Source: Echinarachnius parma (Eukaryota; Echinodermata; Echinoidea; Clypeasteroida; Echinarachniidae). From it: 64,000 nucleotides of DNA. The translations under genes were made by a program, and so were the position numbers. How positions within the stretch are numbered: the stretch's first letter is position 1; each line of letters opens with the position of its first letter. The notes under the pieces are model-generated. The model saw only the letters and a list, made by a program, of their open reading frames with translations. It was not told the DNA's origin and did no database searches. The stretch is from assembly GCA_037951105.1 (NCBI GenBank), contig JBAMJV010009410.1:1-64000 (forward strand). The letters are read 5' to 3'. This document shows positions 43,427-54,902 of the stretch, piece by piece.

Positions 43427-46111
43427 TCCTAGAGAGCCTCTGTGCCAATTTTGGTTGAAAGTTTTGCAGCCAACGCTGAGAAATGACACATAATGACTTG
43501 CTGGACATACGCTTTTCAGAGGAAAAGGGGCCCATCATGAAAGGTTCTGCCTTTCAAAGCTCAAAACAAAAGGCTACATTAATTAATGCAAACCCATTCA
43601 ACCATTTATTGTACATTGGTAGTTTGGAAATATTATATAATCATTATTCCTAGTCTGAAATGGTTCATTAGGCGCAAAAATAGGGAAAAGGAATGAAGTT
43701 TGATCTAAAAAAAAAATATTCCAACATTATGACAAAATGGGTGATTTCAAGTACGGTGCTGGTGTTGGTGTTGGTGTTAGCAGCCCATATTTGCTGTTAA
43801 TCCGAGCTCTAACACCAGCGTTCGGATTAACGACGATACCGATACCAAGTATCGATAGCCTAACACCAGCATATCGATAGCTCGACGCCAATAAATCCGC
43901 CCGAAAAGCACAAAATTGTTGTATATTTCACGTAAAAAAAGCCCGAAATCAATGTACTCTGGCAAAATATACCATGGACGTGAGAGTATTTATTAAGAAC
44001 TCTCATTTCTAACATGTACAATTTTACAATAAGCCTTATTTTTTTCAAAAACGTTATTTTTTTAGCGTTTCGGTATGATATTTGCAAGATTTGCGTGACG
44101 GCCTGTGGCTGTGCCATGTCGAATGGCTATGTGCACAATTCAATTGTTTTGAGCTCAAACTTTCGTTCCATTATTTATTCGTAATTGTTCTTAACTAATT
44201 GGGACAAGATCTCAATTTAGTAAGTGTAATCTAGGTTTTTATATTCTAAAGTATAGACTATTCTCAAACAAAATGACGGGTTCATAAAATTGATCTATTA
44301 CGCGTTGACACTTTCACTCATATCTTACTTTTCCTGTTAAGTATTACTGGAGAATAAGAAAAAAAACAACAACCAAAGTATTGTTTTGAATTTAATTTTA
44401 AGTAGTATTATGATCACGGTTTTATCTCAAAAACATTTTCCATATGCAAAACGTAACAAAGAACTAGTCCTAGAGGAGAGTAGCCTACAGCCTAGATCTA
44501 AGTGTAAGGTTAGGTAAGTTAACACGTGACTAATCATTTTAAAGTAGACCTAAGAAAAAAAAGTATATATACCCCCGTATCTTAGTATAAATAATATTCT
44601 GATCTTAATTAAGGGTATTTCATTTTATCTTTTGTTTATTGACCGTGATCATTGTTGAAGTCTACTGATCGACCGACACTGCTTGAAGCATCAATTAGCC
44701 AGATCTTATTTAATAATTATACCATTATTAATAATAGTTTATAATGTAAATATTGGCACTGCCATTATTATTAGTCTAATTGTTTGCTAAATTTGTATTT
44801 TACAGATTTTAAACTTTGGATATAAAGATATGTCACATATTTTTAAAAGGAAACAAGGGTTAATTTAGAGAACTTATAGTTATATTATAGTAAAACTAAA
44901 AATAAGTTGAACGAACAAGTTATTACTAGCAGTAGCAGCAGCAGTAGCACAGGTAGCCCCAGTCATACGACTACGAGCTAGCTCTGCCTAGCCTCCACGG
45001 TTCTACCTAGGGCTCGGGGCTAGGCCTAGACTGAGGTTTATGACTTAACGTAAACTAGACCTTCTGGAGTGTAATTCTCTACTCATGTCCTAGTCTCTAG
45101 ATACTAGCTCTAGTCTAGAGCTTAGGCTAGCACTTCGATCGATTGTACTAATTCCTATTAAAATTATAAAAAGTATCATTCTAATCATAAATCTAGGGCG
45201 GTGTATAAACTTGTCTTGCTATTATAGTATTGCTAATTTTCTAATCTTACATAAGTACTAGCAAAAGGTACTATACTAGGCTTACTACAATACAAGATAT
45301 GCCTAGATGTCTAGATTTAGGCCGCACTTTAAAGTTGACTAGCCTAGCCCTAGCCTCTAGTATACCAGGCTATATTGTATTTTTACTTTAGGATTTAAGC
45401 TATTAACATTTCTGCTACAGTACAGGGAAAATTCACAATTTATATTATTACCATACTACTACTATACTATTTAGCTTAGTTATAAAAAACTATTATAATT
45501 TACTGAACTAACAACATAGCTGCAACACCACTACCAATAACCAAGTACCGGCATAGTCATAGAGTACCTCTCAGTAAAACAGACAACAAAATTAAACAAA
45601 ATCATTTGGTACATGTCTAACTTTCTAGAGAGTCTATTAAGTCGAATTTCTAAGCCGAAGCTTGATTATCATATCAATCATGACATTAAATTTAAAATGA
45701 AGTGATGAAGTCCTAGTCTCTAGACTCGAGTCTAAACCTCATTCAGAGTCAGACTCAGTCAGATTCAGTCCTACTCTAAAATCTAAATCGAGTTGAAGTC
45801 TAAGGTAAGTAATATCGATTCTAATTTACAAGTGACTTACATTACATGACACAGTCCGTCTATTTTCAGCAAATTGATGATAGAAAATCCAGTTGGAAAA
45901 GTAAATGATACTGCTAGCACATTATTATTGGTATTGATCCACGTCAATATGCACTTGTTTACTATTTACGTTAACGATAACGTTTACCGTACGTTATGGA
46001 ATTGCAGTTCAAGTTGTGCATTAATGTTTACGTTTATTTTGAATTTCGAGTACACAATTACAATACCCTAATTAATTAGCATAAATTAGACTCGAGATCA
46101 GACCTTGTATG

Positions 46112-46460
46112 GATTTATCATCTCACATAATTATCCAGGGCATACTTTCCATAAAAAATTTACCCTGAGATAAATTGCGTTTATCATAAGATGTAGCGAA
46201 TACGATTAATTGTTGTTTTTCATCATGTATGTGGTACTAATATTGTCTACTGCTATATTGCCAATAGGCCTACTACTTCATGTAATACAAAAATCATTAG
46301 TAATAGTAGCATGAAGTATATTAGTAGTAGTTGACAATATTAGTACCACATACATGATGAAAAACAACAATTAATCGTATTCGCTACATCTTATGATAAA
46401 CGCAATTTATCTCAGGGTAAATTTGTTATGGAAAGTATGCCCTGGATAATTATGTGAGTT
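46112..46460. repeat. Perfect-arm inverted repeat, about 150-bp arms
   Basis: CACATAATTATCCAGGGCATACTTTCC...AATATTGTC on the left is mirrored by GACAATATTAGTACC...GGAAAGTATGCCCTGGATAATTATGTG on the right, with a short AT-rich spacer. Confidence 0.9.
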
Positions 46461-46465
46461 GATAA

Positions 46466-46576
46466 AGCTTTTACGAGTTTTGTATAGTATTTCTATTTAT
46501 CATCATTTGTTGTACGATATATTATATCGTACAACAAATGATGATAAATAGAAATATATACAACACTCGTAAAAGC
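46466..46576. repeat. Near-perfect 111-bp palindrome
   Basis: AGCTTTTACGAGT...TATTTCTATTTATCATC on the left is complementary to GATGATAAATAGAAATA...ACTCGTAAAAGCT on the right, with almost no spacer (centre ATATTATAT). Confidence 0.9.
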
Positions 46577-47343
46577 TGTGATATAATGTCACGGTTTGCA
46601 GTTCATAGTCATACTAATTTGTAGATCTATCTGTCCTCTTTTAATTTGCAACCCACAATTAAACACCTATCATGTAAGTAGAATTTGATAAATGTACATC
46701 AAAACATTTTAAAATCAATAAACTATCCTTCTTTACAATACCGCCAGCTGATCATTGACCTCTAAAATCGCTAACACCGAACTTGAAATGACGAGTTTCT
46801 TAATCCCTAGGGTTTGGTGTTAGTGAATAGGAAAATTGCATGCAAATTGTTAACACCGACTGCGGAGCTCGGTTCAGCAGACGACGCTCGACACCAACTA
46901 CCGGATGCGGAAGTTGGAATGCCGTCACGGATCCGAGGTCAAATCTCTAACACCGAGGCATTTCAAGTACGGTGCTAGAGGCTGGTGTTAGTGTTGCGAT
47001 AACACCAACACCAACACCAACACCGTACTTGAAATCACCCACTGGGTGATTTCAAGTATTAGGTTTAATTAACGCATATCGGTATAAAATATCCACCATA
47101 CATCCTGGATTTAATTGTACCTGTAAATTGTAATTATTTAATCTGCTTATATGTTTTCAAGGTGCCCCGCTTACAAGTTATGCTTCATTGGGGTACCTTA
47201 ACCACTTGTAAAATATTTGTTTCTCTTTTCTATGTGAATTTATAAGTGGTTGAAAATAAATGTATTGAATTGATTCGTTTATCTTCATTCCAATGTTTAT
47301 GTCATGTTGAGGGTAAAGATTGTCTTTGATTATTTATTTCCAG

Positions 47344-47491
47344 TTCTGTTTAGACCTTTTAAGAACACATACATCGCCACGAACGCCTGTAACTCAACCA
47401 CCTCGTGATGCACGTGATGATCCACCTTATCATCTACCTGATCATCCTCCCAAAGGTCCACCCCAAGGGAAACCTCCAGAAAACCCCCAAG
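47344..47491 (+). CDS. Gene 2, exon F: Pro-rich cytosolic linker
   Basis: Acceptor TTATTTCCAG ends at 47343 and donor GTAAAA starts at 47492; 148 nt, phase 0 in, phase 1 out. FCLDLLRTHTSPRTPVTQPPRD is followed by DDPPYHLPDHPPKGPPQGK and PPENPQ: about one third Pro. It likely spans between the last membrane helix and the C-terminal domain and may be a docking or spacer segment. It is 24 nt longer than exon F of gene 1. Confidence 0.75.
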
Positions 47492-47916
47492 GTAAAACCT
47501 CAAGAAATGCCTTAAAAAGATTAAGACAATTCTTATAAAAAAAACTTCAGTAAAAACATCTCACAAAAAGCCCTCAAAAAACCTTTATAGAAAAACCTCA
47601 AGAAAGACATCAAGAAAAATATGAAGAAATGCCTCGAAAAATCCCTCAAGAAATACTAAGAAATACCTCAAGAAAAAACCTTGAGGGAAAACATCAAGAG
47701 ACATCACATGATAAACATTACAATACATCCCACTCTGAATTGATTATTAGATAAACATTCCAAAGAAAATAAAGTGAGTTATAATGAAAAGTGTCCAATG
47801 AATCTGACTAGATTGTTAAAATCTTAGCCAAATTAGAAACAAGGAGAACTTTGGCAGTGCGTCAATTATTGTTTTCAGTACACACACAAACTTTGATTCT
47901 TGTTTTAATTCTGTAG

Positions 47917-48198
47917 TTCATATAGGCGTCTGTTCGTCAGCAGTTCCTGATAATACAGCAGCCTTCGTGAACGAGCTTCGAAGGCGCTTCGTCCAAAATA
48001 CACAAATCGCCGCCGGCGTGACATACATCGCGCTCCCTTACAGCAAGCTCGACAAGTTCAATCTCGAGACCGAGGTCGACAAGTTCGGCATCGACGTCCT
48101 CATCCTCTGCCACTCCATCGACAACCGACGCCTTTCCCTCACCGACGTCACTGATGCCCTCTACGACAAATTCATTCCGAGAGCTTCAAAAAAAGTTG
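47917..48198 (+). CDS. Gene 2, exon G: first half of C-terminal alpha/beta domain
   Basis: Acceptor TTCTGTAG ends at 47916 and donor GTAAGA starts at 48199; phase 1/1, 282 nt, the same length as in gene 1. It reads VHIGVCSSAVPDNTAAFVNE, LRRRF, then QNTQIAAG where gene 1 has EEKSIAAD, and then the shared core TYIALPYSKLDKF, DVLILCHSIDNRRLSLTDV and DALYDKFIPRASKKVG. Predicted order by eye is three strand-helix pairs. The conserved Cys-His-Ser before IDNRR and the Asp-rich surroundings could be functional, but I know no matching motif. Confidence 0.85.
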
Positions 48199-48561
48199 GT
48201 AAGAAATATATCTGGGAACAGCAATTTTTGGCAGACGCACTGTCTGGGCAAGAAATATAATAAGAAATACTGCTGTTCATGGCAACTGATTTAGCGATTT
48301 GACGCGTATACAGTCGACCTGTCGTAAATATACTTAAATGGGGCCTCACTAGAGGCTCCAAAAGGCAATAATAATACAATAATTCAATTAATTCCCCAAA
48401 TTATGTTTTATTAATTTTCTTTATGCTAAAATTTCAATTGTATACCTTGTAAAATTATTTGTTGCCATTGGATTGTATGGCTTGTACATTTTCGGTTGAA
48501 AAATGCTCCTTCCAAACAGTGCCGTGTTCAAGTATTTTGTACTAAAACGTTCAATTTCTAG

Positions 48562-48806
48562 GTAAAGCGGCTTTCATCGTGACTGCACATGACTTCAAGT
48601 GGTCACCAGACAATGACAATGCTCGGGGCGCGCAGATAGAAACCCTACAGATCAAGCAGCCTACCACCTATCAGCATGCCGGGACAGTCCTCCTAGCGGG
48701 AAAACTGCAACACGCCGGGAATGTCGCCATGTGCGATCGGGACTGGGACAAATTGAAAGAGGTGTTCGAGGTATGTGCGACAGCAAAAGGAAATGCGACG
48801 GGATAG
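48562..48806 (+). CDS. Gene 2, exon H: C-terminal half of alpha/beta domain and stop
   Basis: Acceptor ATTTCTAG ends at 48561; phase 1 in; stop TAG at 48804-48806. Reads KAAFIVTAHDFKWSPDNDNARG, QIETLQIKQPTTYQHAG, TVLLAGKLQHAG, CDRDWDKLKEVFEVCATAKG. It carries the fourth strand and closing helices of the domain. The intron between G and H has an extra piece of about 80 bp (48411-48490) compared with gene 1, otherwise the introns align, showing recent duplication of genes 1 and 2. Confidence 0.85.
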
Positions 48807-48916
48807 AGAAAATATTTAAAGCTCATACAGTAACATTTTCAAAAACCTAACAATTTACTTGGAACTTTAGCGGTTCTCACATATCTCTTTGTAACTCTTT
48901 GTATTCGTATTTTACC

Positions 48917-48922
48917 AATAAA
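48917..48922 (+). terminator. Polyadenylation signal of gene 2
   Basis: AATAAA 111 bp after the stop; conserved with 3290-3295. Confidence 0.7.
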
Positions 48923-49334
48923 AGCATGTAACAGCTTTTGGTTTTCCAAATTTCTCCTCCGTTATACAAATATATATGATTGAAGTTGTATAATTATCTA
49001 CATGTAAGTGTGTACAAAGTTAATGCATGCAGTGAGTAAGCGAATATAACTTTGCATTTTTGCTCATGCTCTGTCATATTACTTCCGTTTGCCATGTTAT
49101 TTTCACACATCACTCAGACATTTAGGATCACAGAAATGTACACTTTAACAAGCATTTGCAATTGTTTGCACATGTGAAAAATATACAATTAAGACCCCCC
49201 TAAACAACTGCTTAAAATTACATAACCAATAATTGTTTTAAGAGCTCGTCTCGGCAAAATATTTATGGTGGGAAAACAAGATGTGTGAACATAAAAAAGA
49301 ACTATTAATTCATGCTTGAGTAAGCACAAATTAA

Positions 49335-50824
49335 AGGGGTAGTACAGTTTTGGAAAGGCTGAGCTTTTGTAATCAAAACTTGCACAATAACATTACAAAC
49401 TCGTTGTTAGAATTCCACCATGCTCAAAAGGTGTCTGTTGTCATTCAAAAAGAGCCATTAAAACACAAGAGAGCGCTATCTAAAAAAGCATTGGTTTCAA
49501 CAATAATTCGTACAAAATTATGCATGTGATGTTTTGTTGAAATAATGATTATATAGAGAGATCATCATTAACTATTTAAAACCCTCTTTTCAACATTTTA
49601 GAAAAAGTGTAAGCCTCTTTTTAATTAAAACAAATCATCGAATAAATCTGGGCCCTAGATTTATTCAGATCGAATATACCGTATGTCCCCAACAAAATTA
49701 CAATCGGACTTTCTGCAACGATAACTTTGAAGATAGTAGACCACTTATAATGCTATTTCAGAGTATGAAACTATAACTAATTACCTACATTTTGCAGAAA
49801 ATCCTATTCGATTTGCCTCAGTGGGCATGGAGATTATTGGGGATCTTTGTAAATCATGTCATGGGTCCGTTTCTTCCAAGTTTGACACTTGGATGGGTAT
49901 GAATGGAAATATTTTGCTCACAACTGTCAGGGCAACTAACAAATTTAATTCAAATTCTGTGCATAACTTTATATCAATGGTGTGTACTCGTGTACTGATC
50001 TCTTTAAAAAAAAGAAAAGAGAAAGCCATAAAGGAGGAAGAGCTCAAATCAAGTCTTCCATGAGTTAATGATTTAATTTCTCTTATTTCACACCTTACCA
50101 ATGTTTGAAAAACTCAGAAATATGATTCCCTTTTACTTCATTTCATTCATTATTTATTTCGTTAGTTGAAAATGAAAGGAAACAGTCACATTCTCAAAAG
50201 ATATTTTTGTGCGAGAACACAATATGAGCAACTTCTTATTTGTAAGGCATGAACACAACGGACAACGCGTCTCCTTACAAAACCTGGAGGGAAGGGACAT
50301 CTGACATGATTTACCAAGATCCCCAAGATTTACACAAAACCTCACACGAGTACTGACCATTGATATAAAAGTATGCACAGAATTTGAATTAATTTGTGAG
50401 TTGCCCTGACAGTTGTGAGCAAAATATTTCCATTCATATGGGTGCCAAGAGCATCCAAGTGTCAAACTTGGAAGAAACGGACCCATGACATGATTTACAA
50501 AGATCCCCCATTCTCCATGACCACTGAAGCAAATCGAATAGGTTTTTTTGCAAGATGTAGGTAATTAGTTATAGTTTCATACCATGAAACATTATAATTG
50601 ATCCACTATCTCTAAAGTTATCGTTGCAGAAAGTTTGATTGTAATTTTTGTTTGGACATACGGTATTTATTGATATTTCGGCCGTTTCTGAAGCGATTTT
50701 GATCAAATAAAGTTTATTGTGCCATTACAATTTTATGCTCTTTAAAATTTTCACTCAGTTTTTCATTATCTCTTAAACAAATTATTTTGTGCAGCGCCCT
50801 CTATACCAAAACTGAACTACCCCT
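49335..50824. mobile_element. piggyBac-type MITE, complete, TTAA both sides
   Basis: TTAA (49331-49334) precedes AGGGGTAGTACAGTTTTGG, and CAAAACTGAACTACCCCT precedes TTAA (50825-50828). It hosts a nested mariner-type palindrome. Without that insert it would be about 500 bp, as at 3701. Confidence 0.8.
49679..50663. mobile_element. Mariner-type palindrome nested in the MITE, TA duplication
   Basis: CCGTATGTCC at the left and GGACATACGG at the right, flanked by TA. Arms of about 340 bp pair (for example GGGTCCGTTTCTTCCAAGTTTG with its complement near 50480). The empty site is seen at about 4030. The short frames on both strands are arm sequence. Confidence 0.8.
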
Positions 50825-50865
50825 TTAAAGACAAATGGCCATATTTATAAGTCATACAAGTAATA

Positions 50866-51129
50866 CCATCATTTGCAAAAGTTTAAGACCACCCTTCCAA
50901 AATGCAATAACTCAAAGAAAGAAAAAAAGTTAAACATATTTATTTTTCAGACATACTTTTATTTTCAATGCATAACCTTTGTATCACACTTTAACTGCTC
51001 TTTGACATTGTGCTACTGACCACTGTAGTAAACATGTTATGTAATCATTCAATGAGACAAAAGAATGCATTCCAAATTATTGAAATACCCACAAATTCCC
51101 AGGTGGTCTTAAACTTTTGCAAATGATGG
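50866..51129. mobile_element. Mariner-type MITE, TIR CCATCATTTGCAAAAGTTTA
   Basis: CCATCATTTGCAAAAGTTTA ... TAAACTTTTGCAAATGATGG flanked by TA. Copies within the array at 52421-52685 and 53977-54241. Confidence 0.85.
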
Positions 51130-51375
51130 TATATCATTACTGCAGTTTATTGAGTATTAAGGGGGCGTATGCACACAACGCTCCCCTATGAAATGATTAC
51201 AACATACAATAGATGGAAATGGAACAAAACGAAGAAGAAACGAAAGAAGCGGGAAAATAAAAGGTTTATAACATATCAAGATAAATCTTTACATCACGTA
51301 TATACCCATAATAACGAAATAATTATTAATTATAAATATGTAAGTAGTACTGATGTGAATTCTCTATATGCACAG

Positions 51376-51576
51376 GCCAACATACGTCAGCGTTCAGTAG
51401 AGGGATGTGTTGCTAACAAGTGGCGCCAACTTTTAAGTTGGTTGGCCATAGCTACCGTCATGATCATCATGATCTCGAACAGTGCACTACATGTAGACCA
51501 ACTACGTATCAGCCTACATGATTGCGTGATGATGCAAATTGCAGTGATTGCATTTATAATTACTGTGAAGAAAACG
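51376..51576 (+). CDS. Exon X1: C-like transmembrane hairpin
   Basis: Acceptor ATATGCACAG ends at 51375 and donor GTAAGT starts at 51577; phase 0/0, 67 codons. It starts ANIRQRSVEGCVANKWRQ, then helix LLSWLAIATVMIIMIS, turn NSALHVDQLR, helix CVMMQIAVIAFIITV and KKT. The start aligns with exon C (INIWQRPIEAC). With phase 0 on both sides it could replace or add to C, but it cannot precede exon B, which enters in phase 1. No neighbouring exon for this copy is identified. Confidence 0.75.
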
Positions 51577-52931
51577 GTAAGTAGTATATTATTTGATAAC
51601 TTTCGAGGGTGAAAAAAGAAATTCATATACACTTATGATGCAATTTCAACACATTTATTAGAATTATAATGTGTTTTCTTTTTGTATGGAACTCTTGTCA
51701 GTGTATTTGTAAGTACTCCAAACTCCAAACAAAGAAGAACATTAAGTTATTCCATGTGTATTATTTAAGCCATTATTCTATTTGAATCGATATATATATT
51801 TTTGTGCGAGAACACAATATGAGCAGCTTCTTATTTGTAAGGCATGAACACAACGGACAACGCGTCTCCTTACAAAACCTTGAGGGAAGGGACATCTGAC
51901 ATGATTTACCAAGATCCCCAAGATTTACACAAAACATCACACGAGTACACACCATTGATATAAAAGTATGCACAGAATTTGAATTAATTTGTGAGTTGCC
52001 CTGACAGTTGTGAGCAAAACATTTCCATTCATATGGGTGCCAAGAGCATCCAAGTGTCAAACTTGGAAGAAACGGACCCATGACATGATTTACAAAGATC
52101 CCCCATTCTCCATGACAACTGAGGCAAATCGAATAGGGTTTTTTGCAAGATGTAGGTAATTAGTTATAGTTTCATACCATGAAAGAGCATTATAATTGAT
52201 CCACTGTTTGGACATACGGTATTTATTGATATTTCAGCCGTTTCTGAAGCGATTTTGATCAAATAAAGTTATTGTGCCATTACAATTTTATGCTCTTTAA
52301 CATTTTCACTCAGTTTTTCATTATCTCTTAAACAAATTATTTTGTGCAGCGTCCTCTATACCAAAACTGAACTACCCCTTTAAAGACAAATGGCCATATT
52401 TATAAGTCATACAAGTAATACCATCATTTGCAAAAGTTTAAGACCACCCTTCCAAAATGCAATAACTCAATGAAAGAAAAAAAGTTAAACATATTTATTT
52501 TTCAGACATACTTTTTATTTTCAATGCATAACCTTTGTATCACACTTTAACTGCTCTTTGACATTGTGCTACTGACCACTGTAGTAAACATGTTATGTAA
52601 TCATTCAATGAGACAAAAGAATGCATTCCAAATTATTGAAATACCCACAAATTCCCAGGTGGTCTTAAACTTTTGCAAATGATGGTATATCATTACTGCA
52701 GTTTATTGAGTATTAAGGGGGCGTATGCACACAACGCTCCCCTATGAAATGATTACAACATACAATAGATGGAAATGGAACAAAACGAAGAAGAAACGAA
52801 AGAAGCGGGAAAATAAAAGGTTTATAACATATCAAGATAAATCTTTACATCACGTATATACCCATAATAACGAAATAATTATTAATTATAAATATGTAAG
52901 TAGTACTGATGTGAATTCTCTATATGCACAG

Positions 52932-53132
52932 GCCAACATACGTCAGCGTTCAGTAGAGGGATGTGTTGCTAACAAGTGGCGCCAACTTTTAAGTTGGTTG
53001 GCCATAGCTACCGTCATGATCATCATGATCTCGAACAGTGCACTACATGTAGACCAACTACGTATCAGCCTACATGATTGCGTGATGATGCAAATTGCAG
53101 TGATTGCATTTATAATTACTGTGAAGAAAACG
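52932..53132 (+). CDS. Exon X2: C-like hairpin, identical tandem copy
   Basis: Copy of X1 one array unit downstream, with the same peptide and splice sites. The identity suggests a very recent duplication or an assembly repeat. Confidence 0.7.
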
Positions 53133-54465
53133 GTAAGTAGTATATTATTTGATAACTTTCGAGGGTGAAAAAAGAAATTCATATACACTTATGATGCAAT
53201 TTCAACACATTTATTAGAATTATAATGTGTTTTCTTTTTGTATGGAACTCTTGTCAGTGTATTTGTAAGTACTCCAAACTCCAAACAAAGAAGAACATTA
53301 AGTTATTCCATGTGTATTATTTAAGCCATTATTCTATTTGAATCGATATATATATTTTTGTGCGAGAACACAATATGAGCAGCTTCTTATTTGTAAGGCA
53401 TGAACACAACGGACAACGCGTCTCCTTACAAAACCTTGAGGGAAGGGACATCTGACATGATTTACCAAGATCCCCAAGATTTACACAAAACATCACACGA
53501 GTACACACCATTGATATAAAAGTATGCACAGAATTTGAATTAATTTGTGAGTTGCCCTGACAGTTGTGAGCAAAACATTTCCATTCATATGGGTGCCAAG
53601 AGCATCCAAGTGTCAAACTTGGAAGAAACGGACCCATGACATGATTTACAAAGATCCCCCATTCTCCATGACAACTGAGGCAAATCGAATAGGGTTTTTT
53701 GCAAGATGTAGGTAATTAGTTATAGTTTCATACCATGAAAGAACATTATAATTGATCCACTGTTTGGACATACGGTATTTATTGATATTTCAGCCGTTTC
53801 TGAAGCGATTTTGATCAAATAAAGTTATTGTGCCATTACAATTTTATGCTCTTTAACATTTTCACTCAGTTTTTCATTATCTCTTAAACAAATTATTTTG
53901 TGCAGCGTCCTCTATACCAAAACTGAACTACCCCTTTAAAGACAAATGGCCATATTTATAAGTCATACAAGTAATACCATCATTTGCAAAAGTTTAAGAC
54001 CACCCTTCCAAAATGCAATAACTCAATGAAAGAAAAAAAGTTAAACATATTTATTTTTCAGACATACTTTTTATTTTCAATGCATAACCTTTGTATCACA
54101 CTTTAACTGCTCTTTGACATTGTGCTACTGACCACTGTAGTAAACATGTTATGTAATCATTCAATGAGACAAAAGAATGCATTCCAAATTATTGAAATAC
54201 CCACAAATTCCCAGGTGGTCTTAAACTTTTCCAAATGATGGTATAATATTGAGTATTAAGGGGGCGTATGCACACAACGCTCCCCTATGAAATGATTACA
54301 ACATAGATGGAAATGGAACAAAACGAAGAAGAAACGAAAGAAGCGGGGAAACAAAAGGTTTATAACATATCACGATAAATCTTTACATCACGTATACCCA
54401 TAATAACGAAATTTATTAATTATAAATCTGTAAGTAGTACTGATGTGAATTATCTATATGCACAG

Positions 54466-54654
54466 GCCAACATATGTCAGCGTTCAGTAGAGCGAGGTGT
54501 TACTAACAAGTTGCGCCAACTTTCAAGTTGGTTGGCCAAAGCTACCGTCATGATCATCATGCTCTCGACCAGTTCACTACATGTATACCAACTACATGAT
54601 TGCGTGATGATACAAATTGCAGTGATTGCATTTATAATTACTGTGAAGAAAACG
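54466..54654 (+). CDS. Exon X3: diverged C-like hairpin
   Basis: Phase 0/0, 63 codons, splice sites CACAG and GTAAGT kept. ANICQRSVERGVTNKLRQL, helix, turn TSSLHVYQLHD, helix, VKKT. It lacks four residues (in X1, LRIS) in the turn and has several substitutions. The reading frame is intact despite divergence, which suggests it was under constraint after copying. Confidence 0.7.
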
Positions 54655-54841
54655 GTAAGTAGTATATTATTTGATAACTTTCGAGGGTGAAAAAAGAAAT
54701 TCATACAACATAGAGGGAAATGGAACAAAACGAATAATAAACGAAATAAGCGGGGAAACAAACGGTTTATAACATATCACGACAAATCTTTAAATCACTT
54801 ATACCCATGATAACGAAATAATAATAAATCTGTAAGTAGTA

Positions 54842-54870
54842 CCAAAGACTGTAGAATTAAGCGTCTTTGG
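54842..54870. mobile_element. 29-bp hairpin insertion with 5-bp target duplication
   Basis: CCAAAGAC ... GTCTTTGG (8-bp perfect stem, 13-nt loop) sits between TAGTA at 54837-54841 and TAGTA at 54871-54875. The uninterrupted site GTAAGTAGTACTGATG is present upstream of X1 and X3. Confidence 0.8.
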
Positions 54871-54902
54871 TAGTACTGATGTGTATTCTCTATTATGCAC
54901 AG

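Larger units (their letters stand above)
41637..43738. mobile_element. Tc1-like fold-back element with transposase fragment in both arms
   Basis: The left end ACTGTTGGTCATAATGTTGGAATA pairs with TATTCCAACATTATGACAAAA at the right. The arms pair for several hundred bp, each carrying the same Tc1-like N-terminal coding remnant, head to head. The centre (about 42280-42690) also contains inverted pieces (CATGGTTACC, AGTGTCCA). A GC-rich element is nested in the right arm. It separates exon E from exon F. Confidence 0.75.
43739..47040. mobile_element. 3.3-kb element with GGGTGATTTCAAGTACGGTG ends
   Basis: The left end GGGTGATTTCAAGTACGGTG(CTGGTGTTGGTGTT) and right end AACACCAACACC...CACCGTACTTGAAATCACCC are inverted. 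A (GGTGTT)n minisatellite is at both ends. No open frame with domain signal. Nested palindromes lie at 46112-46460 and 46466-46576. A piece GGGTGATTTCAAGTA repeats just outside the right end. The family is not recognised. Confidence 0.75.
27218..48806 (+). other. Gene 2 model: LPP-like core, hairpin exons, alpha/beta C-terminus
   Basis: Exons in order: 27218-27434, 30653-30795, 31678-31786 (frameshifted), 32178-32232, 33299-33488, B 35740-35930, C 36745-36960, C' 37456-39054 (split by a transposon), D 39935-40081, E 41129-41254 or -41281, F 47344-47491, G 47917-48198, H 48562-48806. Almost every junction agrees in phase without forcing. The product would be about 700 residues: four or so LPP-like helices, eight hairpin helices, a Pro-rich linker and a domain of about 175 residues. 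The intact product depends on repairing one base near 31770 and on skipping or splicing around C'. Exons B-E and F-H are shared with gene 1 and the partial sets; the LPP-like exons are seen only here. Confidence 0.6.
50203..54260 (+). repeat. Tandem array, 1,556-bp unit carrying exon X
   Basis: Sequence from TTTGTGCGAGAACACAATATGAGC recurs at about 50203, 51797 and 53353. Exon X1 (51376) and X2 (52932) are exactly 1,556 bp apart and identical in translation. Each unit has one arm of the mariner palindrome, the right end of the TTAA MITE, a second mariner MITE, and exon X. Confidence 0.9.

Noticed and set aside
49821..50486. 80- and 110-codon frames on both strands
   Set aside because: They lie in the two arms of a mariner-type palindrome and mirror each other.
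51169..51375. N-terminal extension of exon X1 from ATG at 51169
   Set aside because: The upstream half is Lys/Arg-rich intron sequence; a good acceptor (ATATGCACAG) and homology to exon C start at 51376.
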